Source of the DNA: Gavia stellata
Lineage: Eukaryota > Chordata > Aves > Gaviiformes > Gaviidae
DNA: 64,000 nt
Assembly: GCF_030936135.1 (NCBI RefSeq)
Contig: NC_082595.1
Location: 8,787,430-8,851,429, forward strand
Direction of reading: 5' to 3'
This document shows positions 13,548 to 24,368 of the stretch, in pieces. A model generated the notes under the pieces. It saw nothing but the letters and a program-made list of their open reading frames with translations, did not search any database and was not told where the DNA came from. Every line of letters begins with the position of its first letter. Position 1 is the first letter of the stretch. The position numbers and the translations under genes were made by a program.

Positions 13548-14006
13548 GTAAGCGCCGGGGGATTGTAAATGTGAGATTCAAGGAACTAGCTTGAAACCCT
13601 CGGGAAAGACGTTTGGGTGCTGAAGTTGCATGTCCTGGTTTGCTGCCTTATTCTGTACTTGTTACCTGAAAATGTAAAGCTGAGCGTCGGCCTCGTGCGA
13701 TGCAACAGATCTGGGATAAACTCCGCTCAGCTGTGAGTGTGTGGGCTGGAGTCGGCCTAGCCCCCTTGCCCTTAGAGAGACGTCTTGGCCGCAGCCAGCG
13801 AAGGTGCAGGTGGGTCTGCTGGTGGAAATTTGGAAGGAGAATTCGAACCCTTAAAATCCCTAGTGGGGTGTTGCCTCTGTTGGTGCAAAAGGGCATGTTC
13901 CTCTCACAGACTGTGTCTGTTTTCTGTGGTTTGCAGATACCGGCTGTCGCCCACGTGTGTTTCGCTGGCCAGAAGACATAGCTGTCCCCTGCGACTGAGT
14001 CCTTGC

Positions 14007-14045
14007 ATGGGTGTTTTGAAGATGAAACGCTACCTAAACTCTTAA
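14007..14045 (+). other. Upstream ORF 1 in the USH2A leader (12 codons)
   Basis: ATG at 14,007 with a weak context, 12 codons and a TAA ending at 14,045. It would lie in the leader if exon 2 begins at 13,937. It is seen directly in the sequence; any regulatory role is inference. Confidence 0.4.
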
Positions 14046-14075
14046 AGCGTACCACCTGAGGACATTGCTACCAAC

Positions 14076-14108
14076 ATGGACATCATTATTTATTTACAGA
14101 TGCTTTAA
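14076..14108 (+). other. Upstream ORF 2 in the USH2A leader (10 codons, strong start context)
   Basis: ATG at 14,076 in the context aacATGG (A at -3, G at +4), 10 codons (MDIIIYLQML) and a TAA ending at 14,108, only 23 nt before the usherin start and in a different frame. Its start context is as good as or better than that of the main ATG. If the 14,099 acceptor is used instead, this uORF is removed from the mRNA. Confidence 0.45.
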
Positions 14109-14131
14109 TCAGGAGGAGCTTTTTTGTAAAC

Positions 14132-14616
14132 ATGAATTGCTGGGCTCTTTCCTTGAGGTGTCGTTTCTTGTTTCACGCTATTGAAACATTAATCTTAACT
14201 TATTATGACTCCTTTGTGTTGGTCAGCTCTCAGGGACATTTCCCTAGGCTTGAAAATGTGGGAGCTTTCAAGAATGTGTCAATCGTGCCAACTCAAGCCA
14301 CTTGTGGGCTGCCAGATCGAAGTACTTTCTGTCATAGCTCAGTAGCTGTTGAAAGTATTATGTCCTGCACCCAGAGGTTTTGTGTTCAGGAATGTCCATA
14401 CAGGTCGTCGCCTTCCTCCTACACACTGCTTCTTTCAGAAGGCCTTGGTACCTGTATCACAGAGGACAAAAGGGACTTGCATCCAGGGTCCTTCAGCAAT
14501 GCTTCTAGTTTTATTTTTCATAATCACAAGGATTGCTTCTCTACTCCCCGTTCTCCGAGGCTTGCAGCTTCGTTTACATTAACTGTATGGTTGAAACCTG
14601 AGCAAGAAGGTGTAAT
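14132..14616 (+). CDS. USH2A: USH2A coding exon 2: start codon, signal peptide, N-terminal region, start of LamG-like domain
   Basis: Encodes residues 1-161 plus two bases of codon 162. The start has A at -3 and begins MNCWALSL, followed by a hydrophobic stretch to about residue 34 that fits a signal peptide. The mature N-terminus carries segments I recognise as usherin: FPRLENVGAF, SIVPTQATCGLPDRSTFCHSS and RFCVQECPYRSS, a cysteine-rich region. It ends with ASFTLTVWLKPEQEGV, the first strands of the LamG-like domain. The donor at 14,617 is gtaagt, a perfect consensus, and leaves AT to be completed by G from exon 3 (Met162). The coding length of 485 nt equals human exon 2 as I recall it. The 5' part of the exon is untranslated. 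The ORF would run three bases further to a TAA inside the intron, so the splice is needed. Confidence 0.97.
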
Positions 14617-17600
14617 GTAAGTAGTATTGAAGGTGTTTACTTTCCTGGTGCTCTTAAAAAAATTGATCATTGTAGTCACGGTCATTATTAGTAAGCTATT
14701 TAAAATTTTAAAAAGGTACAGTGAGAAACTGTGACGTTTTAAAGCCGTATTTAGTTTGGGGTCTTCCCAAATGTCAAGACAAGTAGGTTCAGTTTCAGTG
14801 GCGTTGACCTAGATGATAGTCCAATTACTTTCAGTGGGAACTATTCATACATAATGTGCGAGACTAGTCTTAAAAATCTAAATTTGTATTTCTAATTCAC
14901 ATTCCTTTTTCTAAAAGCTGCTAGGAAAATATATTGTTAGGGGTTTGTGCTGTTTTTGCTTTCATGATGGAAAAAACTGATCTAAAATTTTAGGAATCCT
15001 CCAACACAAGTTTACTCCTTAAAACCAAACAAGGTAACCCCCTAGATCTTCCAAAATGAGTATTTCAGAGCCATAGAAGAGTGGTCGTTCATAGTTTTTC
15101 TGGAAGATCTGGGGAATACTGACTGAATGAGAGATCGTGTTGCTACTTGAACAAAACTTGAAGTTTCACTAGGTGTTCTAGACATGGCTAAGCATGCTCC
15201 CTCTCTTATTTGCCTACATGTCACATTTTTAGCAAATACTGCTGTTTTAAGTGGCCCTTCAGCTTGACTGAGCCTTACTATAATGAAAATCTTGCTTTTT
15301 GAAAAATGCATCGCAAATCCTGCAAAAAAAGTTCCCTTCATCTATCACAAAATGCAGAGCCTCCTATTCTTACCCTGGTTGTGCAGATCCTCTTTAAAGT
15401 GAAGCAGACAAAAAGTATAGTACATTCCTTCAGAGTATATGTCTCAAGTGTTTTTGTGTTTGTACTCATAACTTATTCTTAGAACGAAAATAATGATCTG
15501 CTCTGTTGTAGCATTCTTGATACTTATTTTGCATGTTGCTGTGAAATAGTAAGTTGTCTAGGGGTGTGAAAATCATCAGAAATAATAGAAATGTCTAAAA
15601 TTGTAATGATATATGTAAAATTATAGTCTGCTTTATGAAAGGATAGTTACTTTTAAAAAAAATCAACCTAGCTATAGAAATTGTGGTTATGGAGGGGAAA
15701 TAAATGAGATCTGCAGAGCAAAAGAGACTTTAGTTTGAGCTTAAGTTAAATCAGCTCAGCTGAAGGTATGTGTGTAAAGGTGTCTCTGGAGCTTTGGCCT
15801 AGTGTCTTTTATAGACAGCATTTCCTATATAATGTTTGAATCTTGAATGCCAGAGAGTCTATTCTTGGGGTTGTCCTATGCCATGAGTTCATGTCCACAG
15901 ACATGCAGGCATATAAAAGTCTTGTTCAGCGGAGCATATGCCTAACTTGAAGCAGAAATGTCCTACTAATTTCCAAGCAAGCTGTTGTAGTGATGTGTTG
16001 AGTAAGATCTGTGAAACTTCTTTGTCAATGGAATAGGGTTTTGCTTTCATGGAGCCTAAAACAATGAAATGTATGTCCTTAGTTTCAAATGATTAAGTGC
16101 TGTGCAGAAACCAGACTCTACCGATGTCTGATTATCCACGGACTAGTGCAAAACATTAGCTTCCAATTGCTGCTATGTTAATAACTACACAATGTACATA
16201 TTCCTGTTCAGTGGGTTTTATAGATAACTTTAAAATCTAAATGTTTTTATTTGATTTTTGTAATAGATCACTTCATTCTTCCGCCTTGTGAGACTGCTGC
16301 TATTCAACATATAGAAATGACAATGGTAGAGCCCAGTTCTGAAAATTGTGACTTCACTGAACTGGGACTCATTCTAACAAAGTCTTTGTGCTGCCATCAC
16401 AACACTAGGAAGATGAGCCAGAACCAGCTGCTCATTTTACCAGTAGAATAATTGAAAGTTTAACAAGGTACTTTGTTTACTGGCGAAGTGCTCTTACATC
16501 AAGTACAGCAGACTAATGGTTTTTGGACATGCCATACTAATGTTGTAACATTCAGCATGAAGAAACATGGTCTGGCTGCTAGAGAGTGCTTAGGAAAGAA
16601 GCTAGGTGTGTTGCTGTATAGTATCCTATTGCATGCTTGTGAAGACTGTGACATTTCTCTGTTAGGCATGTGCCCGTGTAAGAGAATAGCAGGATTTTTC
16701 TGCTAGAAGTTACTGTGCTGGCTGAAGTGAGAGGTACTGATGCGAGGACCCAAAGTCTGAAGGCCCTTTAAAGATTGTGACATTCTGGGAGAGCAAATAT
16801 ATGTGGATAATCAAAGACATCAAGAATTTTCTTCACCAATTTCATATACCAAGTTTTCTTACATGAATCTGGGAAAGAATACACTTTCATACAAAGAGAG
16901 AGAAAAGTCAGGTCATGTTACAGATTTATTTGAAAGCCTAATGTTGTTCTAAGATGTATAGTATAGATATTTGTAGGTATGCTTTTAAGTCACTGCATAT
17001 TGGAAATCTTGAAGAAAAGCAACAGAATAGTGAGAAAACACTGACATTTGTACTCCAGTCTTTAAATTTACTTTCCCTTTAGGCAGTAAGTGCAATAAGC
17101 GAGCAGAGCTCTTGTCCCTGAATTTTGTTCTTTCCCCATGCTTTCTCTCTTACTGCATGTACTAATCAGTTAATATAAATGCTTTCAGTAAGCCTGTGCG
17201 TAGTCTGTAAGTAAGCCTTAGAACAATATAGGAAATGGTGTATGATGATAACCCTTCACAATGGAACAGGATAAGAATATGAGTAGAAGCTTAGTGTATA
17301 TGAGTAATCATTACAGGCAGTTTACATGAATTTAGCATGAACTGGGCTAACTGGAAGTTAGATGACCAGAAGACATTGGTGGTGGGAGAGAAATGAGCTG
17401 GGGCCTTTTACATGCAAAAGGGTCAGGGGGAATGGTCTGCTTGTGAAGTGCGCAGTAGGTGTATTTTTTAAACTTTATTTATCTAAAGGACTAAAATCAT
17501 ATCTTATTACTTTATATCCATTCAGATGTTTTACCTTAGGAATTAGACTGAAAAGGGGATTTGCCTTAAGATACCTTACATCTGATTTTGAACATGTGCA

Positions 17601-18697
17601 GCTGTTCCCATTTGCAAGTGCGCCAGTTAATGTGTGGGGATCACCAGTGCAGATGTGTTAGGTTCACTAGAATATTTTTCTCTTTGAAAGCTGACCAAGC
17701 AGATTTGCACTGTTTGCTTTTTCTCCCTCCAACCCCATCACGGAGAATTATGCAGTCAGGAATTGGCTCTGTGGAACTGCAGGTTACCAGAAGTTGGAAA
17801 CTTCACAAAGAACAGTGGTTTCTCTCTGTAATCATGGCTGGCATGGAAAATTCTGCTCAGAGTCAGAAGTAATGCTTATGCCTACTTCACCTATGTTAGC
17901 ACTAGTTAGGGTTTTTTTCCTTTTTTCTACACCCCCCCCCCCCCCCGCCCCCGTTTCCTTCCTCTTGATTTTTCTCTTTCAGTAGTGAGTCACAATTCAC
18001 ATTTGTTCTTTCCAGTTTTCAAAGTGATGTACATCAAGGTCGCTTCCCTTCTTAAAGTCATGACAGCTTTGGGAATAAAAAAAATGTGGGGATGTTTGTT
18101 TTAGATAACTAAAATAAACAGAAAACTGGATTATCCAATTATTGTTTATCCAGGAACTGGGTAAATCCAATTCCTAAATATTTTGCTACTTAGCTGAGCC
18201 TTCCCTCACATTTATTATCTAGGAAAACTAGCATGTTTACAAGCAAACAAAATATTGAAAAGACCAGTTGACAATATATTAAGAAACATGTTTTTAGTAA
18301 GGTTTGGAAAACGGAAGTCTGCATTTTGCAAGTTGTTTTATTGAAAACATTCCAGCAGGCTGAAATTGTAACAGTTAAAATGAATTAATTTTTCTCTTGG
18401 ATTTAAAGGTGAATTAGTGAATAATGGCAGTATCAAAGAACAGCGTTTTTGATACTTTTCTTCTATAAATGCATAGTAGGTGAAGATGCTTATCAGTAGA
18501 TAAGTTTTGGGGTTTTTCTTTTGTTGTTCTGTTTTTTTACCCCCTGAAATATGTCTAAGTAAATCCTGGTCTCGTACAAATTTTGTATGTTTCTCTCTTG
18601 GGACCTAGTGCACTAATTTAGTCTGGTGTAACTGTTAAAATATTTGGCTTTTCATGGGTCAGTAAATTGAGGACTGGATTTCTCAAGCAGCTGAAAT
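14617..18697 (+). other. USH2A intron 2, 5' part
   Basis: Non-coding intron sequence. It contains a C homopolymer of 15 at 17,932-17,946 followed by gcccccg, preceded by a T-rich stretch. I recognise no gene or older repeat in it. Confidence 0.7.
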
Positions 18698-20880
18698 CAC
18701 AGAATCACAGAATGATAGGCATTGGAAGGGACCTCTGGAGATCATCTAGTCCAACTCCCCCCCCACCAGAGCAGGTTCACCTAGAGCAGATTGCACAGGA
18801 ATGCATCCAGGCGAGTTCTGAATATCTCCAGAGAAGGAGACTTCACAACCCCTCTGGGCAGCCTGTTCCAGTGCTCTGCCACCCTCAAAGTAAAGAAGTT
18901 CCTCCTCATGTTTAGATGGAACTTCCTATGGCCAAGTTTGTGCCCATTACCTCTTGTCCTGTCACTGGGCACCACTGAAAAAAGACTGGCCCCATCCTCC
19001 TGGCACCCACTCCTTAAGTATTTATAAGCATTGATAAGATCCCCCCTCAGTCTTCTCGAGACTAAAAAGACCCAAGTCCCTCAGCCTTTCCTCATAAGAA
19101 AGACGTTCCAGTCCCCTAATCATCTTTGTAGCCCTTTGCTGTACCCTGTCCAGCAGTTCCCTGTCCTTCTTGAACAGGGGAGCCCAGAACTGGACACAGC
19201 ACTCCAGATGCGGCCTCATCAGAGCAGAGTAGAGGGGGAGGATAACCTCCCTCGACCTGCTTGCCCCACTCTTCTTGAGGCATCGCAGGATGCCATTGAC
19301 CTTCTTGGCCACAAGGGCACATTGCTGGCTCATGGTCATCCTGTTGTCCACCAGGACTCCCAGGTCCCTTTCCACAGAGCTGCTCTCCAGCAGGTCAGCC
19401 CCTAACCTGTACTGATGCATGGGGTTATTCCTCCGCAGGTGCAGTACCCTACGCTTGCCTTTGAATTTCATAAGGTTCCTGTTTGCCCAGCTCTCCAGCC
19501 TGTCCAGGTCACGCTGAATGGCAGCGCAGCCTTCCAGTGTGTCCGCCACTCCTCCCAGTTCTGTGTCATCAGCAAACGTGCTGAGGGCACACTCTATCCC
19601 TTCATCCAGGTCATTGATGAATATATTGAACAGGACTGGACCCAGCACTGACCCCTGGGGAACACCACTTGTTACAGACCTCCAACTAGACTCTGTGCCA
19701 CTAATCACAACTCTCTGAGCTCTATCAGCCAGTTTTCAATCCACCGCACTGTCCGTTCATCTAACCCACACTTCCTAAGCTTGTCTATGAGGATGATGTG
19801 GGAGACGGTGTCGAAAGCCTTGCTGAAGTCAAGGTGGACCACATCCACTGCCCTCCCCTCATCTATCCATCCAGTCATGCCATCATAGAAGGCTATCAGA
19901 TTGGTCAGACATGACTTCCCCTTGGTGAATCCATGTTGACTACTTCTGATAACCTTCTTTCCTCCAGAAGCTTTGAGATGACGCCCAGAACGAGCTGTTC
20001 TATCATCTTTCCAGGGGTGGAGGTGAGGCTGACTGGCCTGTGGTTTCCTGTGTCTTCCTTCTTGCCCTTTTTGAAGACTGGAGTGATGTTGGCTTTCCTC
20101 GAGTCCTCAGGCACTTTGCCTGTTCTCCAGGACCTTTCAAAGATGATGGAGAGTGGCCCAGCAATGACTTCTGCCAGCTCCCTGGGCACTCGCGGGTGCA
20201 TCCCGTCAGGACCCATGGATTTGTGCATGTCCAGTTTACTTAATTGGTCTCTAACTGGATCCTCCTCAACCAAGGGAAAGTCTTCTTCCTTCCAGACTTT
20301 CTCTGTTACCTCCAGAGTCTGGGGCTCCTGAAGGCTGGCTGGAGCAGTAAAGACTGAAGCAAGGAAGGCCTTCAGTAACTCTGTCTTCTCTGCATCATCT
20401 GTCACCATGGCACCTGTCTCGTTTTACAGCGGGCCCACATTTTCTCTAGTCTTCCTTTTGCCTCCGATGTACTCGAAGAAACCTTTCCTGTTGACCTTGA
20501 CATCCCTTGCCAGGTTTAATTCCATGGCTTGGAATTAAATGAGGAGGCCTTGGCTTCCCTTGTTTCATCCCTGCATGCTCTGACAGCATTCTTGTAATCT
20601 TCCCAAGTGGTCAGTCCCTTCTTCCACGTACTGTAAACTTCCTTCTTCCACTTGAGCTTTTTCAGAAGCTCCTTGCTCAGCCATGCAGGTCTCCTGCTTT
20701 CCTTGCCTGATTTCTTGCTCTTAGGGGTGCACCGATCCTGGGCTTGGAGGAAGTGGGACTTGAGTATCACCCAGCTCTCTTGAGCCCCCCTACCCTCTAG
20801 AGCCCTAACCCATGGGATTTCTCCAACCAGTTTGTTGAGGAGATTAAATTTAGCCCTCCTGAAGTGGGAATGCAGAACTT
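18698..20880 (-). mobile_element. CR1 LINE, 5'-truncated, antisense to USH2A
   Basis: The + strand begins with two direct copies of CACAGAAT (18,698-18,713), the reverse complement of the 8-bp repeats that end avian CR1 elements, followed by the conserved 3' tail (ggaagggacctctggagatc). Going right, the minus strand encodes ORF2 from its C-terminus backward. At 19,022-19,708 lies a reverse transcriptase part with [26 protein letters not shown] and the catalytic FADD box. At 19,905-20,408 lies the upstream RT part with KSMGPDGMHPRVP and NHRPVSLTS. At 20,516-20,770 lies the lysine-rich linker before RT. The endonuclease is missing, so the element is about half length. Frames are broken by stops and shifts between 19,708 and 19,905 and near the C-terminus, so it cannot encode active protein. 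It is much less diverged than the intron 3 LINEs. The left boundary is firm; the right one is within about 20 bp. Confidence 0.93.
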
Positions 20881-21724
20881 TATGATTTTTCTTATACTAA
20901 TGATTACCTTAATAAAATACATAGCTGTTTCACAAGCATATATAGCCTATGCTTTCTCAGGACCCTTGGCATCATGATGATTGGATTGGCAAGATTATTT
21001 CAGCAGCTAGATATGCAATATGGGTTGCTGTGGATGGTATTCTTTGTACCTTATATGTCAGTGTTGCATTTGATATTGAAGTGAAATCTCTGGGGGAAAA
21101 AAACCCTAACAAGTGGCTGGATAGCCTTCTTGCCTTGCTCTGGTTCTCTTGGGTTAAAGAAAGGCTGTGTCAAAGGGAGATTGTAGGGGAAGCTGGTGTT
21201 GTTGCTACCTTACCTGGGCAGATTTGATGGAAAGATGGAAGACTTATTTCCAGAACATGTCATTCGTACTGCTTTTTTGTGGTTATAGTACGTTTGCCTT
21301 GTTAGACTAAGAAAAATTTAAGTGCCTCCACAGGATGTACTATGTTGCACAGCTTTGTATGAAAAGTGCAGTAGAGACCTCCACAGTGCTCGCCAGCCAC
21401 TGCGGTTTCTGTCATGGAACCCTAAAGAAAGGAGGCAAAGTGGACCCCTCTTCCACCCCCAAATGAACTGGGGTTTCATGGACTAAATTAAAAAAAAAAA
21501 TACATATCTCACAGATTAAGACAGAAAGTATCTTTGTTAAAGTTCTTTTACACTTGTACATCCTGTGACTTTCACTGTCACTGAGCATCTTCTCAAGAGC
21601 TGTATTTTTAACGTTTATTTTAATGCATTCTGGTTAGCATCACTTTACAGGATAGCACCTTGGCAAGAATGTGTATATGTGTGTGCCTCTGACCTTATGT
21701 TGTTTTTCTTGGTTATTTCCAAAG
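20881..21724 (+). other. USH2A intron 2, 3' part
   Basis: Intron sequence between the CR1 insertion and exon 3. No repeat or gene recognised; the polypyrimidine tract and acceptor of exon 3 are at its end. Confidence 0.7.
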
Positions 21725-21890
21725 GTGTGTGATAGAAAAGGCTATTGATGGGCAGACTGTGTTCAAACTCACAATCTCTGAGAAAGAGACCATGTTTTAT
21801 TATCGCACAGTAAATGGTTTGCAGCCACCAATAAAAGTAATGACACTGGGGAGAATTCTTGTGAAGAAATGGATTCATCTTAGTGTGCAG
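21725..21890 (+). CDS. USH2A: USH2A coding exon 3: LamG-like domain
   Basis: 166 nt, completing Met162 and encoding residues up to 217. It reads CVIEKAIDGQTVFKLTISEK, then an ETMFYYRTVNGLQPPIKVM segment and ends KKWIHLSVQ, a nearly unchanged LamG-like (concanavalin-like jelly-roll) segment of usherin. The acceptor is a pyrimidine-rich tract ending in aaag at 21,724. The donor is gtgagt at 21,891. It ends on a codon boundary, so the long intron 3 is phase 0. The human exon has the same length as I recall it. A short ORF covering this exon is open only because exon and flank share a frame; the protein must be read with the splice sites. Confidence 0.97.
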
Positions 21891-23225
21891 GTGAGTAAAA
21901 TAAAAATCATTTAATATTTGTTGAATTACAAACATTTGTGTGAGAATGGTATAACTGTATAAATATAAAAGGGTAAATTGGGGGATGTAAATGGTAACTC
22001 TTGAGTCTTGTAGGTAAGGATCTTAATTTGGGAGCTCATTTTGAGGCGATTGCTAATTTTGCACTGGAAAGAAATTCTGTGTCCATTCTTCAGAGCAAAC
22101 AAGACTGAAAAATCTCACCCTGAAGAACACGAGTATTTGGGGTGAGGAAAAGCTACTTATTTCTAATGTTATCGATAAAGTCTTGGGTCTCTGAGATTAT
22201 TTCCTAAAAAAGAAAATGTCATCCTCATCTATACATGCTGATGTACGTATCTTACAGAGGTGTGTCCCATTTAATTTTAAGAACTTCTTACAGTGCACAT
22301 AAGTAAACATGTATGAGTTTGTGCAGGATCAATCAAGCTGGTAAGTTACAGAGCTATTACCTCTTATTTTAAAAGTATGATTCAGAATTATTAAAATACA
22401 ATCCTTGTGTTCTGAAAGTCTTCTGTTGACATAACTTTTTAAATAGGGTACACATATCCACTGAGAATAAAGCAAAATTAAGTTTGTCAAAATTTAAACT
22501 GTATGTACAAAAATCAGTAAACAAACACAGAAGAAATTAAAATTCAGTTATTTGCATATCTTGTAATTCCCAACAGATGCTCTAGTAAATTCTATTTGTA
22601 AGCCAAGTTCAGCTAATACTTACAAAACACAATTATCAGGTATTGAAATGTTTATCTTCTCCTTCCTTCATTTCCTTTATCCGTTCTATAAAATTTCATT
22701 TGGTTTACAGCACAATCAAGAATAGTTTTGCTGCTTTCTTGAAACTTGCTAAAAGGTATTGACTGTGATTTGGATTTTTAGTGTTGATCTTGTCACTTGT
22801 AAGAAGTATCTAAGCTGACGTCTTGATTTTTTTGCGGTTTTCTTTTTTCCAGGATAACAGCATGGTAGTGCGAATAAGATTTTGGCTGTTGGATTAAAAG
22901 AGTGACCTTAAGGTAGAACTAATGAACTTTACACTTCAGACACTCCAAGGGTGCTATATTACTGCTGCTGTTGTCAGCCACATTTTGTACTAGCCTCAGA
23001 AACTGCTAAAGCCTGGGATAGCAAAGTGAAGAGTGAAAGGGCTGGATATAAATACACGCACACACATCTTAAATTGTATTACAAAGAACCCTCAAACACT
23101 CTGTAGAATTTGGTCCTTTGTTTCTTTGGGGAAAGTTGTTCAATGCACAGCAGAAGTAAAGAAATGTAGCTTCCAGACCCTTACGGAGACTGCAGGCTTA
23201 ATATTTTTTCCAAGTTTCTGAGCTC

Positions 23226-23259
23226 AGGGTAGAACCTTACATAGGGTAGAACCTTACAT
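23226..23259. repeat. Perfect 17-bp tandem duplication
   Basis: Two adjacent identical copies of agggtagaaccttacat. It looks like a recent replication-slippage duplication in intron 3. Confidence 0.9.
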
Positions 23260-24346
23260 TCTGTGGTTTGTGGTATTGCAGGATTCACCTTCTCATTAAA
23301 GATGACAGTGGATGCAGCATCATCCATTTAGCACTAGGTCTGGCTATGAAACTTTAGGCAAAGGGTTTTTTTGTTTTTGTTTGTTTTTGGGGTTTTTTCC
23401 TTTCAGCAGCTGTCCAAAAGTATTTTTTCTGTAAATGGGGAAATAGATGGAAAATGAGAATATGAGAGAAACCATACAAAATATGCAAAAGTAACATTTG
23501 TATGGCAGCATCTGTGTCTTCACACAATAGTAGTATTTGATGATGGTGTATACTTATATATAATGATGATATATATTTGAATATAGGTGTTTCCTTAAGC
23601 TGATGAAAAAGTCTTCTGAAGATAAAGCACTATGAAGTTTTATAGGCACTAGTAATTTCAGTTAAAGGCAGTGGGACAGCCTGGAGCTTACACCTGAAAG
23701 TACAAATCACCTGTTCTTAACACAAGTGTGACTTTTGACTTCTTCAACTAACGAGCCTTCTCCCCTGGTGATACCTACGAGGTAGGTCTGGGCACTGCAG
23801 TGTGGAGGAGAGACCCTTCTGTGGGTTGTAGGTGAGCTACCTGGGGTAGAGGCAGCAGAGGGGGCTGAGTGCAGTAATGGCCTACTACTACTTTATGAGT
23901 TTTTCCAAGTAAGTCAGACCACATAGACTTCCATGCTGTCTTGTTGAGGTGAAACTGCTTCCAATACCTGTAAAGGGTTAGCAATCCCAGTTCTGTGTCA
24001 CTGTTGTAGGCATGACCTTTATTTTCTAGCAAAGACAAGCCCTAGGGCTGAGCTCCGTAGCTAGTAAATTAGGAAATTTTGCAGTCATCCTACAGCCATG
24101 ATGGTTTTGAAGTAGGTATGGTGTTATCAGTGTAATTGCTATATAACCTCTTTCTACAGAAACAAAAAGGAAATTGTTGTTGGATGTGAAATGTCATGTA
24201 TGTGGCTGTGATGTTTAGCCACAAGCTATTAGGTTTAACTAAACAGTAGATTCAGCACCTTTTTAGGTACTTTGTAGAATTTGGATCATTGTTTGGCATT
24301 CTTTTTATTGGGGATCTAGCCAGAGCAGGGTCACATGTCCTGGTGT

Positions 24347-24368
24347 AAAAAAAAAAAAAAAAAAAAAA
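24347..24368. repeat. A(22) homopolymer
   Basis: Uninterrupted run of 22 A. The sequence upstream has no recognisable SINE or processed-transcript body, so I call it a simple repeat. Confidence 0.9.

Larger units (their letters stand above)
12610..13560. promoter_or_regulatory. CpG island, probable USH2A promoter
   Basis: An abrupt change from AT-rich sequence to about 950 bp dense in C, G and CpG, the only such island in the window. It holds runs of G, a consensus Sp1 box (GGGGGCGGGG at 13,056) and an RFX X-box-like site. It sits 0.6-1.5 kb upstream of the usherin start codon, as expected for a promoter or first exon. ORFs inside it on both strands are low-complexity Arg/Pro/Ala/Gly translations and not genes. 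It could be bidirectional; nothing here tests that. Confidence 0.75.
13937..14131 (+). other. USH2A: Predicted 5' untranslated part of USH2A exon 2
   Basis: A strong acceptor (pyrimidine-rich tract ending ggtttgcag at 13,936) opens a stretch of 195 nt before the start codon. Human USH2A also has a leader split between a non-coding exon 1 and exon 2. A second possible acceptor (tttacag at 14,099) would leave only 32 nt. The leader contains two short upstream ORFs, listed separately. RNA evidence would settle the boundary. Confidence 0.6.

Noticed and set aside
13648..14055. 135-codon minus-strand ORF and overlapping plus-strand ORFs around exon 2's leader
   Set aside because: They overlap the predicted USH2A leader and splice acceptor, and show no domain; shadows.
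14099..14131. Alternative exon 2 start at the acceptor ending 14,099
   Set aside because: It is possible, but the acceptor at 13,936 has a better pyrimidine tract and gives a more typical leader; kept only as an alternative.
24300..24368. A(22) run as the tail of a processed pseudogene or SINE
   Set aside because: No coding or SINE body is visible upstream and no flanking target duplication was found.
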